Shown here: one piece after another, positions 1 through 8,999 of the stretch
Position numbering within the stretch: the first letter of the stretch is position 1
Layout of the letters: each line of letters opens with the position of its first letter
NCBI RefSeq assembly: GCF_900116225.1
Contig: NZ_FOZZ01000002.1
Span: 186,001-250,000, forward strand
Direction: 5' to 3'
From: Sphingobacterium wenxiniae
Lineage (GTDB): Bacteria > Bacteroidota > Bacteroidia > Sphingobacteriales > Sphingobacteriaceae
DNA length: 64,000 nucleotides
Program-made: the position numbers and the translations under genes
Notes under the pieces: generated by a model
The model's database searches: none
Seen by the model: the letters and a program-made list of their open reading frames with translations, nothing else
What the model was told of the DNA's origin: nothing

Positions 1-2
1 TG

Positions 3-1250
3 TTATGCATGTTGCATAACCTTTCTGCACAAGACAATTTTCCGGGTAAGTGGGAAGTGCAATATAAGCCTTGGCCACATATTCCCGCTATAAAAATGGA
101 ACTTGCTATTTATGAACCGATTCAAGGAATGGTTTATCCAACAATTCTGCGATTGTCTAACCATTTGTTTGAAGGTGAATATGATTTTTTGTTGATTAAA
201 AAAGATGATAATCAATTGGGGATCGCCCGTAATAAATATCCTATCCTGGAGAAGCCATTTCCGTTAAAATCTTGGATGATGTATCTAAATGGTCATTTTG
301 AGCTAGATGAGCAAAGTGAAAAATTGATATTGCAACGTCTTTGGATAGACCGATTTGGGATTTTTATGGATGGGTTGTACGATGATGAACTGTTTACACA
401 TCCTAAAACTTTTCTGAGAGACTTTCTCTATCAAGTCCCTATTACTTTAGAACGGAAGAACAAGATTAAGGAGAAACATCCAAGGGAAAAGGAAATATTG
501 GGGTCAGAAGAAATTTATTATGGTATTTATGACCCGATAAAAGTCAACAGGCCGGAACTGCGAATTTCAGTGCTTGATGAAGAGAAATTTGATAAAGATA
601 CGGTTACTATTGTGCATAATGGTAAGATCATTGTCGATAAATTGCCCGTGGGTGAGACCATGTTTCTGGATGATATAACTTTGGAGGAGGGCAATAATTA
701 CTTTGCGTTCTTTGCCGAAAATTATGGTGATCTACCGCCTAATACAGCAAATTTTCTGATCTACACAGATGGAGGAGATGAACCTCAATATTCTTTTGAT
801 TTTACACATCGGTCGAATGTATATGCTACGGCTATGGTTGCGCATTTTATCTATGAGAAGCCAAAGTTGGAAGAAAACAAAGTCCAGCAAACTCAAAAGG
901 TGCTTAAGGATGGAGATAGGGATAATTTTCTTATTGGTAGGTTGCAGTCTTCTGAAAATAAGGTGCTACTGAAAATATGGGATGCACAACAGGAGGATGG
1001 TGACTTGATTACGATTCACTTAAACGGAAAGCCACTGTTAGAAAATATGGAAGTGCGGCATCAGCCGCGCTTTATAGAAATAACCTTGAAAAAAGGTGTT
1101 AATCAATTGTTGTTCAGAGCGGAAAATGTTGGTCGGATACCGCCCAATACGGGTGTTGTGGAACTTTCTACCAAAGACTTTCAGCGGCAGATTCTCTTCA
1201 ATACAGATATGAACCGTAGTAATTATATTGAGATTCTGAACTTGGAATAA
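3..1250 (+). CDS. Secreted protein with duplicated C-terminal domain, 5' partial
   Basis: The reading frame is open to the left edge of the window. The first visible residues end in Ser-Ala-Gln, which looks like the end of a Sec signal peptide, so the true start is upstream. No enzyme family is recognised. The C-terminal half holds two related segments, about residues 175-265 and 310-390. Each has a short strand, an Asn-Gly-Lys turn, a Gly-Asn/Val-Asn turn, and ends in Ala-Glu-Asn-x-Gly-x-x-Pro-Pro-Asn-Thr. This is a duplicated beta-rich domain of a kind I associate with secreted Bacteroidota proteins. The stop codon abuts the stop of the convergent pabB. Function is unknown. Confidence 0.7.
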   Translation, partial: LCMLHNLSAQDNFPGKWEVQYKPWPHIPAIKMELAIYEPIQGMVYPTILRLSNHLFEGEYDFLLIKKDDNQLGIARNKYPILEKPFPLKSWMMYLNGHFELDEQSEKLILQRLWIDRFGIFMDGLYDDELFTHPKTFLRDFLYQVPITLERKNKIKEKHPREKEILGSEEIYYGIYDPIKVNRPELRISVLDEEKFDKDTVTIVHNGKIIVDKLPVGETMFLDDITLEEGNNYFAFFAENYGDLPPNTANFLIYTDGGDEPQYSFDFTHRSNVYATAMVAHFIYEKPKLEENKVQQTQKVLKDGDRDNFLIGRLQSSENKVLLKIWDAQQEDGDLITIHLNGKPLLENMEVRHQPRFIEITLKKGVNQLLFRAENVGRIPPNTGVVELSTKDFQRQILFNTDMNRSNYIEILNLE

Positions 1251-1259
1251 TTATTCCAA
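1242..1259. terminator. 18-bp palindrome spanning two abutting stop codons
   Basis: TTGGAATAATTATTCCAA is a perfect palindrome centred exactly on the junction of two convergent genes. Both proteins therefore end in Leu-Glu-stop encoded by the same bases. It could act as a weak shared terminator, but it has no loop and no long T tract, so that role is inferred. Confidence 0.4.
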
Positions 1260-2540
1260 AAGCTTAGCATCCAAAGTTTTTAAAATCGCACTGGCTTTCA
1301 ATAAACATTCTGCATATTCTTTTTCTGCATCAGCATCAATGGTAATAGCGCCACCTGTATGGAAAGAAAGATAACGGTTTGTACTGTTGTATAGCAAAGA
1401 GCGGATAACTACGTTGAAATCAAAATTACCCAAAGGATCGAAATAGCCAACTGTACCAGCGTATACGCCACGTCTGCTATTTTCATAGCAATCACATAAT
1501 TTCATGGCGCTGATTTTTGGTGCACCTGTCATTGAACCTGCAGGGAATGTCTGTCGGATAGCTGTTATGTCAGAAATTGTAGGATTTTTTTTGCAAGTGA
1601 CGGTAGAAATCAACTGATGTACCTGCTCAAAAGTATGCACCTCCAGTCGTCTGTCGGCTTTTACAGAACCTTCTACTGCGCTACGTGTCAAATCATTACG
1701 GACCAAATCCACAATCATGACATTTTCTGCGATTTCTTTGGGATTATTTTTCAGCGCATCGATAATATGTTTGTCCTCCAAGGTTGTTTTCCCACGTGGG
1801 GCTGTACCTTTGATGGGCTGGGAGATTAAGGTCTGTTCACGTTTGGCTAAAAAACGTTCGGGAGAGGCTGAAAGAATATATTTATCGCTAATCTTGAAGA
1901 AACAGGAAAAAGGTGTAGGTGAAACTTTATTTAATCTTTCATATACCGCTAAAGGAGAAAGGGATACCTTTTCCGCATAGAATTCCTGACAAAGGTTGAC
2001 CTCATAAATGTCGCCCTGTTGGATATGTTGTATCATCTGGTTAAAGGCCTCGATATAGGCCTCTTTAGACATACGTTTCCGAACTTCAATATTTAGACTA
2101 GACAAAGAAGGTTCAGTGGGAAATTCCGTAGAAAAAATACTATTGTAGATGGTCTCGGGCTGTAAGCCCTGTATTTCTACTTGATCTCTTCGAAAGGAGA
2201 TAATCACAGCTGGAATAAAAAAATAAGCTTCTGGAAATCCTAAGCGGTTTGGGGAGGAAGTTGTCAGCTCTTCTATCTCATTCTTGAGATCATAACTAAG
2301 AAAGCCAGGCATCCAACAATGTGGATGCTTGGCTCTAAATTTTTCCAAGTCTTGAAAGACCTGTCCCTCGAAAGCTGTAAAGCATGCTGTAGCCTGTACG
2401 GCAAGTAAGCTATCTATTTGGCTGTATTCATCGGCATAACCATTGGATTGAAAGAAACAAACTTCCTCAAATTGTTGTGCCCATTGTAGAGCTTTTCTTT
2501 TGAATAGTTGTATGTCAACCTGAAAAACGGCTGTTGCCAT
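1251..2540 (-). CDS. pabB: Aminodeoxychorismate synthase component I (PabB)
   Basis: Chorismate-binding enzyme that makes 4-amino-4-deoxychorismate for folate synthesis, using ammonia from a PabA-type glutaminase. The motif PIKGTAPRG carries the lysine that distinguishes PabB (PIKGT) from anthranilate synthase (PIAGT). The conserved blocks around ENVMIVDLVRNDL and GSMTGAPK are present. The length of about 430 residues fits the family, with a shortened N-terminal half. A TTG lies six bases upstream of the ATG I chose; ATG is preferred because it starts just after the purA stop. Gene order and the 6-nt gap indicate a purA-pabB operon. No pabA or pabC is adjacent. Confidence 0.9.
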   Translation of the reverse strand: MATAVFQVDIQLFKRKALQWAQQFEEVCFFQSNGYADEYSQIDSLLAVQATACFTAFEGQVFQDLEKFRAKHPHCWMPGFLSYDLKNEIEELTTSSPNRLGFPEAYFFIPAVIISFRRDQVEIQGLQPETIYNSIFSTEFPTEPSLSSLNIEVRKRMSKEAYIEAFNQMIQHIQQGDIYEVNLCQEFYAEKVSLSPLAVYERLNKVSPTPFSCFFKISDKYILSASPERFLAKREQTLISQPIKGTAPRGKTTLEDKHIIDALKNNPKEIAENVMIVDLVRNDLTRSAVEGSVKADRRLEVHTFEQVHQLISTVTCKKNPTISDITAIRQTFPAGSMTGAPKISAMKLCDCYENSRRGVYAGTVGYFDPLGNFDFNVVIRSLLYNSTNRYLSFHTGGAITIDADAEKEYAECLLKASAILKTLDAKLLE

Positions 2541-2546
2541 GAACAA

Positions 2547-3818
2547 TTACAATTCAATTGTCTGAACGCGATCTGGACCAACAGATAAATATTTGATAGG
2601 CACTTCCAAAGCTTTCTCTAAGTAAGCGATGTAATTCTGCAATGCAGCAGGAATTTCATCTTTTGTACGGATGCCTGTAATATCCTGATTCCAACCTTCT
2701 ACTTCCTCCAACACAGGTTCTGCCTTGTTGGTAATGATTTCGTAAGGCATATAATCAATGGTTTCACCATTGTGCTTGTAGTGGGTACATACTTTTATGG
2801 TTTCAAAAGTATCCAATACGTCAGCTTTCATCATGATTAATTCCGTTACACCATTCAGCATGATCGCATACTTCAATGCCGGAATGTCAATCCAACCTGT
2901 ACGGCGTGCACGACCTGTTGTCGCACCGAATTCATGACCAAGTTTGCGTAGTTCTTCGCCAGTTTCGTCTTCCAACTCCGTAGGAAAAGGACCGCCCCCT
3001 ACGCGTGTAGCGTAAGCTTTGAAGATACCATAAACGGCACCGATTTTATTAGGTGCTACACCCAACCCTGTACATGCTCCCGCAGTAGTGGTATTGGAAG
3101 AGGTTACGAAAGGGTAAGAACCGAAATCCACATCCAATAATGTACCTTGTGCTCCTTCGGCAAGTACTTTTTTACCTTCTTTAAGATAACTGTTTACAAG
3201 GTGTTCAGCGTCTACGTGTGGAATGCTCTTGATGAATTCGATGGCAGCTAAGAAAGCCGTCTCTTTCTCTGAGAAATCAGGAATTTCGCCGTAATGTGAA
3301 AGGATTTCTAAATGTTTAGCTTTCAACTTTTCATATCGTTCCATGAAGTCGGGCAGGGTAGTATCACCTACGCGGAGACCATTACGCCCAGTTTTGTCCA
3401 TGTATGTAGGACCGATACCTTTTAATGTTGAACCGATTTTGCCTGCACCCATTTTGGATTCCGAAGCGGCATCCAATAGCTGATGTGTAGGGAGGATCAA
3501 ATGTGCTTTGCGTGCTAAGACCAAAGAGCCTTTGCCAACAGGATCAAACCCAGCCGTGCGTAGGTTGTCCAATTCCCGTTTTAAGATAATCGGATCGATA
3601 ACCACACCGCCACCGATAAGGTTCAGCGTACCTTCGTTGAAAATTCCGGAAGGGATGGTGTTCAACACAAATTTTTTATTGTCAAACTCCAATGTATGTC
3701 CAGCATTGGGACCGCCTTGAAAGCGAGCGATTAAATCATATTTCGGACAAAAAACGTCCACGATTTTTCCTTTACCCTCATCGCCCCATTGCAGGCCCAG
3801 AAGCACATCAACTTGCAT
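2547..3818 (-). CDS. purA: Adenylosuccinate synthetase
   Basis: Catalyses GTP-dependent condensation of IMP with aspartate, the first committed step to AMP. The N-terminus has the GDEGKGK P-loop at residues 12-18, followed by the GGPNAGHT IMP/Mg site. Other signatures are GIGPTYMDK near residue 135 and TTTGRARRTGW near residue 300. The 423-residue length is typical and the ATG start is clear. It heads the purA-pabB transcript. A Bacteroidota-type promoter and a strong hairpin lie in its leader, so it is probably transcribed independently of the upstream Fur-family gene. Confidence 0.97.
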   Translation of the reverse strand: MQVDVLLGLQWGDEGKGKIVDVFCPKYDLIARFQGGPNAGHTLEFDNKKFVLNTIPSGIFNEGTLNLIGGGVVIDPIILKRELDNLRTAGFDPVGKGSLVLARKAHLILPTHQLLDAASESKMGAGKIGSTLKGIGPTYMDKTGRNGLRVGDTTLPDFMERYEKLKAKHLEILSHYGEIPDFSEKETAFLAAIEFIKSIPHVDAEHLVNSYLKEGKKVLAEGAQGTLLDVDFGSYPFVTSSNTTTAGACTGLGVAPNKIGAVYGIFKAYATRVGGGPFPTELEDETGEELRKLGHEFGATTGRARRTGWIDIPALKYAIMLNGVTELIMMKADVLDTFETIKVCTHYKHNGETIDYMPYEIITNKAEPVLEEVEGWNQDITGIRTKDEIPAALQNYIAYLEKALEVPIKYLSVGPDRVQTIEL

Positions 3819-3880
3819 AATATTTGAAATATTGAGATTTAAAATTATTTGAAACGTTCAAAACTCTGTAAAACATAAAG

Positions 3881-3923
3881 TTCAGAAAAGGTGGGATAGA
3901 CCAGTCTTTTCTGAACAAAGGTA
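3881..3923 (-). promoter_or_regulatory. purA promoter -7 box and 10-bp leader hairpin
   Basis: On the minus strand TACCTTTG (3923-3916) matches the Bacteroidota -7 consensus TAnnTTTG. Directly downstream, TTCAGAAAAG (3915-3906) and CTTTTCTGAA (3890-3881) form a perfect 10-bp stem with a 15-nt loop. The hairpin would sit at or just after the transcript 5' end, about 60 nt before the purA ATG. It has no T tract, so it is not an obvious terminator for the upstream gene. A role in mRNA stability or regulation is inferred. Confidence 0.55.
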
Positions 3924-3947
3924 ATACAATAATTTTCGATTACCACA

Positions 3948-4445
3948 TTAATTTGAAATTACAGAAGCTTTGCTTTTTTCTTCGGACTCTTCCGCATTTT
4001 TCTTTTGACAGTCTTCGCAGACACCGTATAAGTTTAAAGAATGGTGCTTGATGTCGAATTTAAGCAGATCGCCCATCAGACTTTGTATCTGATTGATGCG
4101 TGGATCACAGAATTCCACGACCTTGTTGCACTCGATACAGATAACGTGGTCATGTTGTTTATAGCCATAAGACTTTTCAAACTGCGCCATATTGCGGCCA
4201 AACTGATGCTTGGTAACCAGATCGCAAGAAACCAGAAGTTCTAAAGTATTATACACCGTTGCGCGGCTTACGCGGTATTTCTTATTTTTCATGTGGATGT
4301 ACAGCGACTCCACATCAAAATGGTCTGAACGGGAGTAAATCTCTTCCAGAATGGCGTAACGCTCGGGGGTTTTCCTTAGATTTTTGTTTTCTAAGTAAGC
4401 TTCGAATATTTTTTTTACCGTTTGGTAGTTTTCACCTTGATTCAT
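3948..4445 (-). CDS. Fur-family transcriptional regulator
   Basis: Metal-dependent winged-helix repressor. Residues 1-95 form the winged helix, with the family signature RVSRATVYNTLELL. The dimerisation half has HDHVICIEC (regulatory-site histidines and the first Cys-x-x-Cys) and a second pair, CEDC, near residue 145, consistent with a structural zinc site. The C-terminus is a charged extension of about 20 residues. Whether it senses iron, zinc or peroxide (Fur, Zur, PerR) cannot be decided from sequence, so no symbol is given. It lies 80 bp downstream of rel on the same strand and may share its transcript. Confidence 0.9.
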   Translation of the reverse strand: MNQGENYQTVKKIFEAYLENKNLRKTPERYAILEEIYSRSDHFDVESLYIHMKNKKYRVSRATVYNTLELLVSCDLVTKHQFGRNMAQFEKSYGYKQHDHVICIECNKVVEFCDPRINQIQSLMGDLLKFDIKHHSLNLYGVCEDCQKKNAEESEEKSKASVISN

Positions 4446-4525
4446 TATACATGATAGTAATACCCTACAAATTTACCAATTTACTTTTTAAAAAACGATG
4501 TTTTGTACATAAGCCGAAATCAGCA

Positions 4526-6733
4526 TTAATTTTCAGCTTCATAACGGGTCACCCCTGTGATGCCACTGATATCTTTTAGACTTTTCATCAAGTTATCCAA
4601 TTGCCCTGTGTTGTTGACAAAAACCATAATATTTCCTTCAAATATCCCTTCATTGGACGAAATGCTCAATGAACGTATATTGACTTTAAACTCTTGGGAA
4701 ATAATATGTGTAATTTTATTAATCAGTCCTACGTCATCAATACCAACAATACGTAACCCTGTTAGGAATGCTGCGTCTACTTGAGAAGATGCCCATTGTG
4801 CTTTCAAAATACGGTAACCATAGTTCGCCATGAGTTTTGAAGCGTTTGGACAGCTCGTGCGGTGTATTTTAATGCCATCATTTACAGTCAAGAAACCAAA
4901 AATGTCATCTCCCGGAATCGGGTTACAGCAAGGGGCTAAGGTGTAATCTACCTTTTGCAAATCGTCACCAATCAGGATCGTGTCTAGATCTTTTTTATTG
5001 ATTTTCTCAACGAGTCCAGACACGTGGGAGCTGAACTGATTATGATGTTGCTCCGGTGTCTTTTCACTGGCTACATATTCCCGAAGGTTTTTTACGTCGA
5101 TAACACCTTTTGCTACATTGTAAAACAACTCCTGTGAGCTGGGATACTTAAAGTAGTTGGCAATTTTGTTGATGTTATCCGTGTTGTACGTTATTTTTAA
5201 TGACTTAAGCTTCCTTTCCAAAATTTCCTTCCCATCTTCTGCTACTCGTCGCTTTTCTTCTTTTAGTGAAGATCGGATTTTGGATTTTGCTTTGGCGGTT
5301 ACTACAAAATTCAACCAGTCTTCCTTCGGAACTTGCTTGCTGGATGTAATTATTTCTACCTGATCGCCGTTTTGCAAAGGGTGGCTTAGCGGCACAAGTT
5401 TATGGTTGACTTTCGCACCGATACAGGTTGCCCCAATATCGGTATGGATTTCGAATGCAAAGTCCAATGCAGTGGCACCGTTTGGCAACTGTACTAACGT
5501 ACCTTTCGGGGTAAAGATGAATATTTCATCCGAGAAAAGGTTCATCTTGAAGTCATCCACAAAATCCAATGCGCTTTGTTCCGAATTGCTCAAAAGACTG
5601 CGTACTTTTTGAATCCATTGATCCAGCCCGCTGTCGGAATTGGACTCCTTGTATTTCCAGTGTGCCGCAAAACCTTTCTCTGCAATCTCGTTCATGCGCT
5701 TAGTACGGATTTGTACTTCTACCCATTGCCCTCGGGGCCCCATTACCGTGGTATGTAGCGATTCGTAACCGTTGCCTTTCGGAGAAGATACCCAGTCACG
5801 CAAACGATCGGGGTTCGGACGGTATAAATCCGTTATAATGGAATAGACTTTCCAACATTCCGTTTTTTCTCTTTCTGCAGGCGTGTCTATAATGACGCGA
5901 ATAGCAAACAAATCATAGACTTCTTCAAAAGGAATCGATTTTTTGCGCATCTTATTCCAGATGGAATGTATGGACTTCGGACGCCCGAAAACATCGGCTT
6001 TTATATCCTGCTCTTCCAGTATTTCTTCGACAGGCTTGATGAAGTCTTCGATGAATTTTTCGCGTTCGGTCTTTTTCTCGTTAAGTTTCTTAGCGATGAA
6101 TTTATACGTGTCAGGATCGGTGTATTTCATGGAAAGGTCTTCCAATTCCGATTTAATGGCGTACAAACCCAATCGATGAGCGAGTGGTGCATAGAGATAA
6201 CTCGTCTCGGAAGCGATCTTGAGTTGTTTATGGCGAGCCATAAATTCCATGGTACGCATATTATGCAATCGATCCGCCAACTTGATTAAGATCACACGTA
6301 CGTCATCTGCTAAAGTGAGTAACATCTTACGGAAATTTTCCGCTTGCATGGAACTGTTCGGATCGAATATACCTGATATCTTTGTCAACCCATCGATGAT
6401 CCGTGCTACTTTCTTGCCGAATTGTGTTTCTATTTCCTGTAAGGTAATGGATGTGTCCTCTACAACGTCATGCAACAGGGCACAGACGATAGAAGTTGTA
6501 CCCAAGCCTATTTCCTCGGCAGCAATCTGTGCTACCGCAATGGGATGATATATGTAAGGCTCGCCCGACTTGCGGCGCATGTCTTTATGCATTTCCAAGG
6601 CCAGGTCGAAAGCCTTACGGATTTCTTGTTTGTCTCCGCGTTGCAACGTAGGCTTACATGCACGCAGCAAGGCCCGATATCTCTTCCTGATTTCCTTGTT
6701 TTCCGCTTCAATGTCAATCACATAATCTTCCAT
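4526..6733 (-). CDS. rel: Bifunctional (p)ppGpp synthetase/hydrolase, long RSH
   Basis: Makes and degrades the stringent-response alarmone. The order is HD hydrolase (about residues 50-155, with HDVVEDT), synthetase domain (about 245-365, with the SPKGNGYESLHT substrate loop and a downstream Q-I-R-T), TGS domain (about 400-460), a helical and Cys-containing region (LAPCCNPIPGD) and a C-terminal ACT domain. The intact HD residues and the Arg-Leu-Arg-Asp synthetase motif argue for a bifunctional enzyme rather than monofunctional RelA. An in-frame TTG lies six bases upstream of the chosen ATG. It diverges from the DUF4294 gene across 148 bp. Confidence 0.95.
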   Translation of the reverse strand: MEDYVIDIEAENKEIRKRYRALLRACKPTLQRGDKQEIRKAFDLALEMHKDMRRKSGEPYIYHPIAVAQIAAEEIGLGTTSIVCALLHDVVEDTSITLQEIETQFGKKVARIIDGLTKISGIFDPNSSMQAENFRKMLLTLADDVRVILIKLADRLHNMRTMEFMARHKQLKIASETSYLYAPLAHRLGLYAIKSELEDLSMKYTDPDTYKFIAKKLNEKKTEREKFIEDFIKPVEEILEEQDIKADVFGRPKSIHSIWNKMRKKSIPFEEVYDLFAIRVIIDTPAEREKTECWKVYSIITDLYRPNPDRLRDWVSSPKGNGYESLHTTVMGPRGQWVEVQIRTKRMNEIAEKGFAAHWKYKESNSDSGLDQWIQKVRSLLSNSEQSALDFVDDFKMNLFSDEIFIFTPKGTLVQLPNGATALDFAFEIHTDIGATCIGAKVNHKLVPLSHPLQNGDQVEIITSSKQVPKEDWLNFVVTAKAKSKIRSSLKEEKRRVAEDGKEILERKLKSLKITYNTDNINKIANYFKYPSSQELFYNVAKGVIDVKNLREYVASEKTPEQHHNQFSSHVSGLVEKINKKDLDTILIGDDLQKVDYTLAPCCNPIPGDDIFGFLTVNDGIKIHRTSCPNASKLMANYGYRILKAQWASSQVDAAFLTGLRIVGIDDVGLINKITHIISQEFKVNIRSLSISSNEGIFEGNIMVFVNNTGQLDNLMKSLKDISGITGVTRYEAEN

Positions 6734-6881
6734 AAACAAGTATTAAAAAATTGCTTATTAAATATTTTTTGTATTTTTATTAACGATTCCGCCTAAAGTT
6801 AAACATTCGGTGGAAACCATAAAATAAATGTAGTGAAAATTTGGTAGATTTAAAAACAGGATAGGATTTTTTGCTTTTCGG

Positions 6882-7523
6882 ATGATTAGGCTGTTAGGAT
6901 TAGGTTTATTGTTGTGCTGTATGCTTCCTTTTTATACAAAAGGGCAGGCATTGCAGGTGCCACATTATGGGGAAGGAGAAGGAAGGGTTATCGATCGCTA
7001 CTCGACCGATAGGTTGGAGGATGGAGAGATTGTGCCTTGGTTTGTCATACAGGAAATCGTTATTACTGCGAAACGAACATTTAAAACCGAGCAGGATAGG
7101 TTAAACTATCTTAGATTGGAGCGGAATGTGCTGCGTGTATTGCCTTATGCAATTTATGCGCAGAAGCGCTATGAACAGTTGGACAGGGAGCTAGCGATGG
7201 TTTCTTCACGTCGGGAAGAAAAGAGATTGATAAAAGTCTGTGAGGATGAGATAAAAGCCAAATTTAACGCTGAAATTAAAAATCTCACTGTGTCCCAAGG
7301 AAAGATTTTAATAAAATTAATCGAAAGACAGACAGGAAGCACAAGTTACGAACTGGTGAAAAACATGAAAGGTGGTGTTTCAGCTTTTGTTTACCAATCT
7401 GTTGCTAAGGTTTTTGGACACAACCTAAAGTCTACATACAATGCGCAGGAAGATTACGAAATAGAGAATATTATACGCAGTTATGAAAGGGTAAGGCCTA
7501 TCAAGAATTTATACAATTACTAA
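6882..7523 (+). CDS. DUF4294 family secreted protein
   Basis: Begins with a clear signal peptide (hydrophobic residues 3-17, ending before QALQ). The body matches the Bacteroidota-restricted DUF4294 pattern: a VPWFVIQEIVITAKRTFKT core, a basic Tyr-rich helical stretch, then a conserved block with LIKLIERQTGSTSYELVK near residue 150. The molecular role of this family is not established to my knowledge. It is the first gene of a rightward pair with the peroxidase, 20 bp apart, possibly cotranscribed. Confidence 0.8.
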   Translation: MIRLLGLGLLLCCMLPFYTKGQALQVPHYGEGEGRVIDRYSTDRLEDGEIVPWFVIQEIVITAKRTFKTEQDRLNYLRLERNVLRVLPYAIYAQKRYEQLDRELAMVSSRREEKRLIKVCEDEIKAKFNAEIKNLTVSQGKILIKLIERQTGSTSYELVKNMKGGVSAFVYQSVAKVFGHNLKSTYNAQEDYEIENIIRSYERVRPIKNLYNY

Positions 7524-7543
7524 TCAAAAAGAAAAGGGGGATT

Positions 7544-8035
7544 ATGCCAACGGTTTATGATTTTCAAGCTTTACAATTTAAGGGTGGGAAAAAATCGTTG
7601 CAAGACTATTCTGGTAAGGTCTTACTGATCGTCAATACAGCGAGCCGCTGTTTCTTTACTAAGCAATTTCAATCTCTGGAGAAGTTATACCAGAAGTATA
7701 AGGATCAGGGTTTTGAAATCCTAGCTTTTCCTTCCAATGATTTTCGTGGCCAGGAACCTATGACGGGGTTGCAACTGGAGACCTTCTGCCGTATCCAACA
7801 GCAGGTAACTTTCCCTGTATTCAAACGTATACATGTCGTGGGTGATTATTGCGACCCGCTGTATCGTTACCTTTCCGATAAAACATTGAATGGTCACATC
7901 AATTCCAAACCTCGTTGGAATTTTCATAAATACCTCGTGAATAAAAAAGGCGAGGTGGTCGATTACTTCTACAGCACGACTAGTCCGTCTGCCCAGCGTG
8001 TTGGAGCAAAAATTGAACAATTATTGGCTGAATAA
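7544..8035 (+). CDS. Glutathione-peroxidase-like thiol peroxidase
   Basis: Thioredoxin-fold peroxidase of the GPx family, 163 residues, with no signal peptide, so probably cytoplasmic. The peroxidatic cysteine is in NTASRCFFTKQ near residue 36. The Gln and Trp partners are in RGQEP (near 70) and the later WNFHKYLV block. The usual FPCNQF segment reads FPSNDF here, so the common resolving-loop cysteine is absent. Another cysteine occurs in GDYCDPLY and could substitute. Such enzymes normally use thioredoxin rather than glutathione, which suits a bacillithiol-making host. Confidence 0.88.
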   Translation: MPTVYDFQALQFKGGKKSLQDYSGKVLLIVNTASRCFFTKQFQSLEKLYQKYKDQGFEILAFPSNDFRGQEPMTGLQLETFCRIQQQVTFPVFKRIHVVGDYCDPLYRYLSDKTLNGHINSKPRWNFHKYLVNKKGEVVDYFYSTTSPSAQRVGAKIEQLLAE

Positions 8036-8282
8036 GATATTCCGTTGCTCTGTTTTGTCATTCCGACAACAGGAGAAATCTGTCTTCATTCAACTCCCTC
8101 CGTTCAGCTTTGTCCCGGCGAGGGACGGAAAGACTGTGCGATGGGAAGAATCGGCAGTTGTCAAAATTAACCCTCCATTTGTTTTAAACATAAAAATATG
8201 ATGCTTTTGCTCTGACACATCTTGGCTTTTAGAAGAAAGAAAAATAAGTAATTCATATCTTTGCACATAAAAATTACAGGAT
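8036..8282. repeat. Intergenic REP-like element and bshB1 promoter
   Basis: No gene is supported here. The left part contains TTTTGTCATTCCGACAACAG and a following purine-rich GAGAAATCTG, a combination I recognise as typical of dispersed intergenic repeats in Bacteroidota. A degenerate inverted counterpart lies near 8140-8165. At 8256-8263 TATCTTTG matches the -7 consensus and would start transcription about 15 nt before bshB1. Copy number in the genome cannot be judged from one window. Confidence 0.4.
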
Positions 8283-8999
8283 ATGAAATTGGATTTGATG
8301 GTGATTACTGTTCACCCTGATGATGCAGAGCTTGGAGCGGGGGGGGCGATAGCAAAATATGTAGCTGAAGGAAAATCAGTCGGTATCGTGGATTTAACCC
8401 GTGGAGAATTGGGTACACGTGGTACGGCGGAAACCAGAAAAGCCGAGGCAGCCAGAGCGGCTGAGATATTAGGCGTGCAGGTGCGGGACAACCTGGATCT
8501 GCGTGATGGTTTTTTCCAGAACGATGAAACCAGTCAGTTGGCTATTATTCGTTGTATCCGTAAGTATCAACCCGAAATTGTAATCACGAATGCATTAGAC
8601 GATCGTCATCCTGACCATGGCAGAGCGAGTAAATTGGTCAATGATGCTTTGTTTCTAAGTGGTTTGAGGAGAATCGAAACGACGGATGAACATGGTGTAC
8701 AGGAAGCTTTTCGTCCGCGTTTGCAATTGCAGCTGATTCAGGATAAATATATACAACCCGATATTATTTTGGATATTACGGACTATTGGGATATTAAAGA
8801 ACGTTCTATCTTGGCGTATACAACGCAGTTCAACACCGAGGATGATTCCGAGCCACAGACTTATATTTCTAATCCGGATTTTATGGAATCCACGAAAGGA
8901 AGAGCATCGGAATTGGGACGAAGTATTCAGGTGAAATATGCGGAAGGGTTTACTGCCCGTAAACTTTTAGGAGTTCAGGATCTTTTTCAGTTGCTGTAA
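8283..8999 (+). CDS. bshB1: Bacillithiol biosynthesis deacetylase BshB1
   Basis: Zinc-dependent LmbE/PIG-L-fold deacetylase that converts GlcNAc-malate to GlcN-malate in bacillithiol synthesis. The N-terminal motif HPDDAELGAGG supplies zinc ligands and the catalytic Asp. A second conserved patch, DDRHPDHGRASKLVNDA, supplies the third ligand. The length of 238 residues and the RDGFF region fit BshB1. The stop overlaps the next start in TAATG, so translation is probably coupled to the glyoxalase-fold gene. The other bsh genes are not in this window. Confidence 0.93.
   Translation: MKLDLMVITVHPDDAELGAGGAIAKYVAEGKSVGIVDLTRGELGTRGTAETRKAEAARAAEILGVQVRDNLDLRDGFFQNDETSQLAIIRCIRKYQPEIVITNALDDRHPDHGRASKLVNDALFLSGLRRIETTDEHGVQEAFRPRLQLQLIQDKYIQPDIILDITDYWDIKERSILAYTTQFNTEDDSEPQTYISNPDFMESTKGRASELGRSIQVKYAEGFTARKLLGVQDLFQLL

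Noticed and set aside
7998..8201. 67-codon ORF after the peroxidase gene
   Set aside because: Overlaps the peroxidase end out of frame and lies in the REP-like region.
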